Shown here one piece after another: positions 62,759-64,000 of a DNA stretch of 64,000 bases; position 1 is the stretch's first letter, and each line of letters begins with the position of its first letter. This DNA is from Anaerolineae bacterium. Its GTDB lineage: Bacteria > Chloroflexota > Anaerolineae > Promineifilales > Promineifilaceae. The translations under genes were made by a program, and so were the position numbers. The stretch lies in NCBI GenBank assembly GCA_023384415.1, contig JAHDWJ010000003.1, positions 124,001 to 188,000 of the forward strand. Reading direction: 5' to 3'. The notes below the pieces were generated by a model. That model had not been told where the DNA came from and did not search any database. It saw only the letters and a list, made by a program, of their open reading frames with translations.

Positions 62759-63063
62759 GGAATAAATTCACGAAAAAGTCAGGGGCAGTTGCATCGCCTG
62801 ATCTTGCTTATCTTTTCGCTTGGGCCACCACAACCCAACCATTGTGAAAATATGCGGGTGTGTTGAAATGTTACCGAGGTAAAAATGCAAATCTTTATCT
62901 GGGGCGCATACTTGGTTTTTCAACTTATCAACAACTTTATCTGATGCTTCTTTGGTTGCACTAAGCCTAAAGAAGTATGATCAATACTTTGGCGTTCTTG
63001 TAAAGCCTTGACGATTGCCAACCTCATTGCTCAACATTCTGATACCAACGATCCCATCGTTGA
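62759..63063. other. Junction region with gene debris
   Basis: About 300 bp after the demethylase cluster with no intact gene. It holds a minus-strand C-terminal fragment (62768-62980) and the frameshifted beginning of a DUF3368-like gene on the plus strand. No GCGGCCGC occurs after 62695. Confidence 0.6.
62768..62980 (-). pseudogene. C-terminal fragment of an unidentified protein
   Basis: A 70-codon frame open from a TGA at 62981-62983 to a TGA at 62768-62770, without a good start. It reads SYFFRLSATKEASDKVVDKL, then CAPDKDLHFYLGNISTHPHI and FTMVGLWWPKRKDKQDQAM, which looks like real protein. Upstream codons fit another frame (AIVKALQERQSI), so the gene is probably truncated and frameshifted. 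I do not recognise the family. Confidence 0.45.
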
Positions 63064-63342
63064 AAATCATTTGGGGAAGCCCAGGTTATCGTTTTAGCTC
63101 AACGCCCTGAGTACCGTTATGATTTACTTCTATTGGATGAACTGGCAGCCAGGGCTGTAGCTAAACAAAATAGAGTGCGACTTTCGGGTTTCCCCGGTGT
63201 GTTATTGTTAGCGGTACAAATGGGTTTGATTTCAGCGGCAGAGTTGAAAAATCGGTTAGAGATATGTCAATTACAAGGAACCCATTATGGTGTAAAATTT
63301 ATTGAACAGGTTTATGAGATGGCAAAGAAAGGACAAAAATAA
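63064..63342 (+). pseudogene. DUF3368-like PIN-type toxin, truncated or frameshifted
   Basis: The frame is open from 63064 and reads GEAQVIVLAQRPEYRYDLLL, then LDELAARAVAKQNRVRLSGF and PGVLLLAVQMGLI, matching the C-terminal half of DUF3368 (PIN-related) proteins: GE-EAI-LA, DD/DE-A-R-A, G-GVLL-A--GLI. The N-terminal half with the first acidic residue is missing; an earlier piece (IAQHSDTNDPIVENHLGK) lies in another frame just upstream. It is followed 2 bases later by a small gene, as in toxin-antitoxin pairs. Confidence 0.6.
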
Positions 63343-63344
63343 TC

Positions 63345-63575
63345 ATGGTCCAAAAAGTGATTCACGAACCCAAAGCCACCCTCATGTCAGCCGATGAAGT
63401 TTGGGGTGATGCTCAAGAGATTGCCGCTGTATTACGACACAATTTGCTTGAAGCCGAGCCGGTGGTCAAGTTACAGATACCTTTTTCTAGTTTTCTATCC
63501 GCTTTGGACAGCTTTAGTCGAGATGAACTGGTTGTTTTACGCCAGCGATTAGAAGAACGGTTGGCGACAACCTGA
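63345..63575 (+). CDS. Small protein downstream of DUF3368 relic, possible antitoxin-type
   Basis: A 76-residue protein: EPKATLMSADEVWGDAQEIA, then LLEAEPVVKLQIPFSSFLSA and FSRDELVVLRQRLEERLA. It begins 2 bases after the stop of the DUF3368-like relic, with AAAGGA upstream. No DNA-binding motif is evident. The C-terminal SRDELVxLRQRLEERL helix is common in small TA partners. Confidence 0.55.
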   Translation: MVQKVIHEPKATLMSADEVWGDAQEIAAVLRHNLLEAEPVVKLQIPFSSFLSALDSFSRDELVVLRQRLEERLATT

Positions 63576-63623
63576 CTACAGTTCCACATATTCCCTATTA
63601 TCGTTTTCACCCTCACACACCGG

Positions 63624-63857
63624 TCAAACAAGTTGGTCAATATTGAACTGCATCAACTTCCCCTGCACTGATTCCAAAATTGAATCACGAATGAAGGTGC
63701 TGGCATTCAAAATTTCAAGCCCAATTAACTCACCCAACTCGTTGAGTTCGGCGGTAATATTGGGGCTAAGTTCAATGCTGTTGCTTTCCGGGCCATCAGA
63801 AACAACCAGGTGCAAAGCATCCTCTTTTTCAAAATAAATCAGACGTGGTTTATTCAT
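63624..63857 (-). CDS. DUF2283-family small protein
   Basis: About 77 residues from ATG 63857. LIYFEKEDALHLVVSDGPES, then IELSPNITAELNELGELIGL and EILNAS fit DUF2283 (YD-x-DxLyi... layout), a family often found with toxin-antitoxin-type genes. A GGGAG precedes the ATG. The partial gene upstream on the same strand may be its partner. Confidence 0.7.
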   Translation of the reverse strand: MNKPRLIYFEKEDALHLVVSDGPESNSIELSPNITAELNELGELIGLEILNASTFIRDSILESVQGKLMQFNIDQLV

Positions 63858-63880
63858 TGACAAATCTCCCGGCCTTAATC

Positions 63881-64000
63881 TCAAGCCAACCGCCGGTAAA
63901 GTTCCTCGTTCTTCTCAAGCACACGGCGCAAACTTTTGTGAAATGCTTCAGCGGGCTGGTTAAGAAGTTCGTCGAGTTTGGGCGCATCTTCATCACTGGC
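63881..64000 (-). CDS. C-terminus of a small gene upstream of DUF2283 (runs off window)
   Basis: Open from the window edge for 39 codons to TGA at 63881-63883: ASDEDAPKLDELLNQPAEAF then HKSLRRVLEKNEELYRRLA. It is charged and helical and lies 23 bases before the DUF2283 start. The family cannot be told from this piece. Confidence 0.45.
   Translation of the reverse strand, partial: ASDEDAPKLDELLNQPAEAFHKSLRRVLEKNEELYRRLA

Overview
The window looks like the chromosome of a mesophilic, at least partly aerobic member of the Chloroflexota (Anaerolineae/Caldilineae type). This is inferred from gene content: a fused AttE-AttFG-AttH-like ABC operon, 'two-component regulator propeller' lipoproteins, Thr/Pro-rich cell-surface proteins ending in a membrane anchor, a short 6-phosphogluconate dehydrogenase beside zwf and pgl, and a non-pyrrolysine MttB with FAD/GcvT demethylases. 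Taxonomy was not tested by any search. No tRNA, rRNA, CRISPR array or intact insertion sequence was seen.

Layout. 1-2 kb: the tail of a formate-dehydrogenase-like enzyme, a DUF1295 membrane enzyme and a GNAT acetyltransferase. 2.3-6.8 kb (minus): ABC ATPase, FtsX-type permease and AttH-like secreted protein, one operon. 7-13.4 kb: ROK kinase, asnS, an NAD-dependent epimerase-like protein, two glycosyltransferases, a lipoprotein. 13.6-22 kb (minus): a repeat-built secreted surface protein, then a surface-glycan cluster (type I phosphodiesterase, flippase, methyltransferase, GT2, GT39-type). 22-31.3 kb: sulfate activation (sat-cysC fusion plus a second cysC), prmC, tsaC, an SH3-like membrane protein, a GT4, and smc on the other strand. 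31.5-39 kb: two unrecognised proteins (one possibly TULIP-like), an array of four 125-bp noncoding repeats, the oxidative pentose phosphate operon gnd-zwf-pgl, and a PPOX-class flavoprotein. 39-43 kb (minus): gcvH and gcvP behind a promoter, a glycine riboswitch and an intrinsic terminator. 43-45.8 kb: three genes of foreign appearance between degenerate integron-attC-like ends. 45.8-54 kb (mostly minus): membrane protein, anchored GH-A hydrolase-like protein, a CBM-like protein, ferritin, TIGR01777 epimerase, propeller lipoprotein. 54-62.8 kb: a methylamine/betaine-type demethylation cluster (MttB family, GcvT-like, sarcosine-oxidase-like, dimethylglycine-dehydrogenase-like) interrupted by a C39-peptidase pair, a small MITE-like element and a PIN toxin-antitoxin pair. 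62.8-64 kb: gene remnants and toxin-antitoxin-type small genes.

How it fits together. Methyl groups stripped from betaine-like compounds by the 54-62.8 kb enzymes would yield sarcosine and glycine plus C1 units; glycine would then be consumed by the riboswitch-controlled glycine cleavage genes in the same window. The two glycan clusters, the surface protein and the propeller and hydrolase proteins suggest heavy investment in the cell surface. These functional links are inference.

The most striking signal is not a gene. The octamer palindrome GCGGCCGC occurs about 113 times (counted by eye), roughly one per 570 bp and some 40-fold above random expectation, mostly inside genes; it resembles the cyanobacterial HIP1 palindrome in behaviour. 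A second genome-wide layer is a set of short-word, near-tandem repeats (words such as AGCAGTTAG, CTCCAATCTCCAGT, GAGGACTGA, GTTTGGA, CACTCGCC) filling intergenic spaces and found in frame inside a glycosyltransferase and SMC and inside a peripheral arm of the glycine riboswitch.
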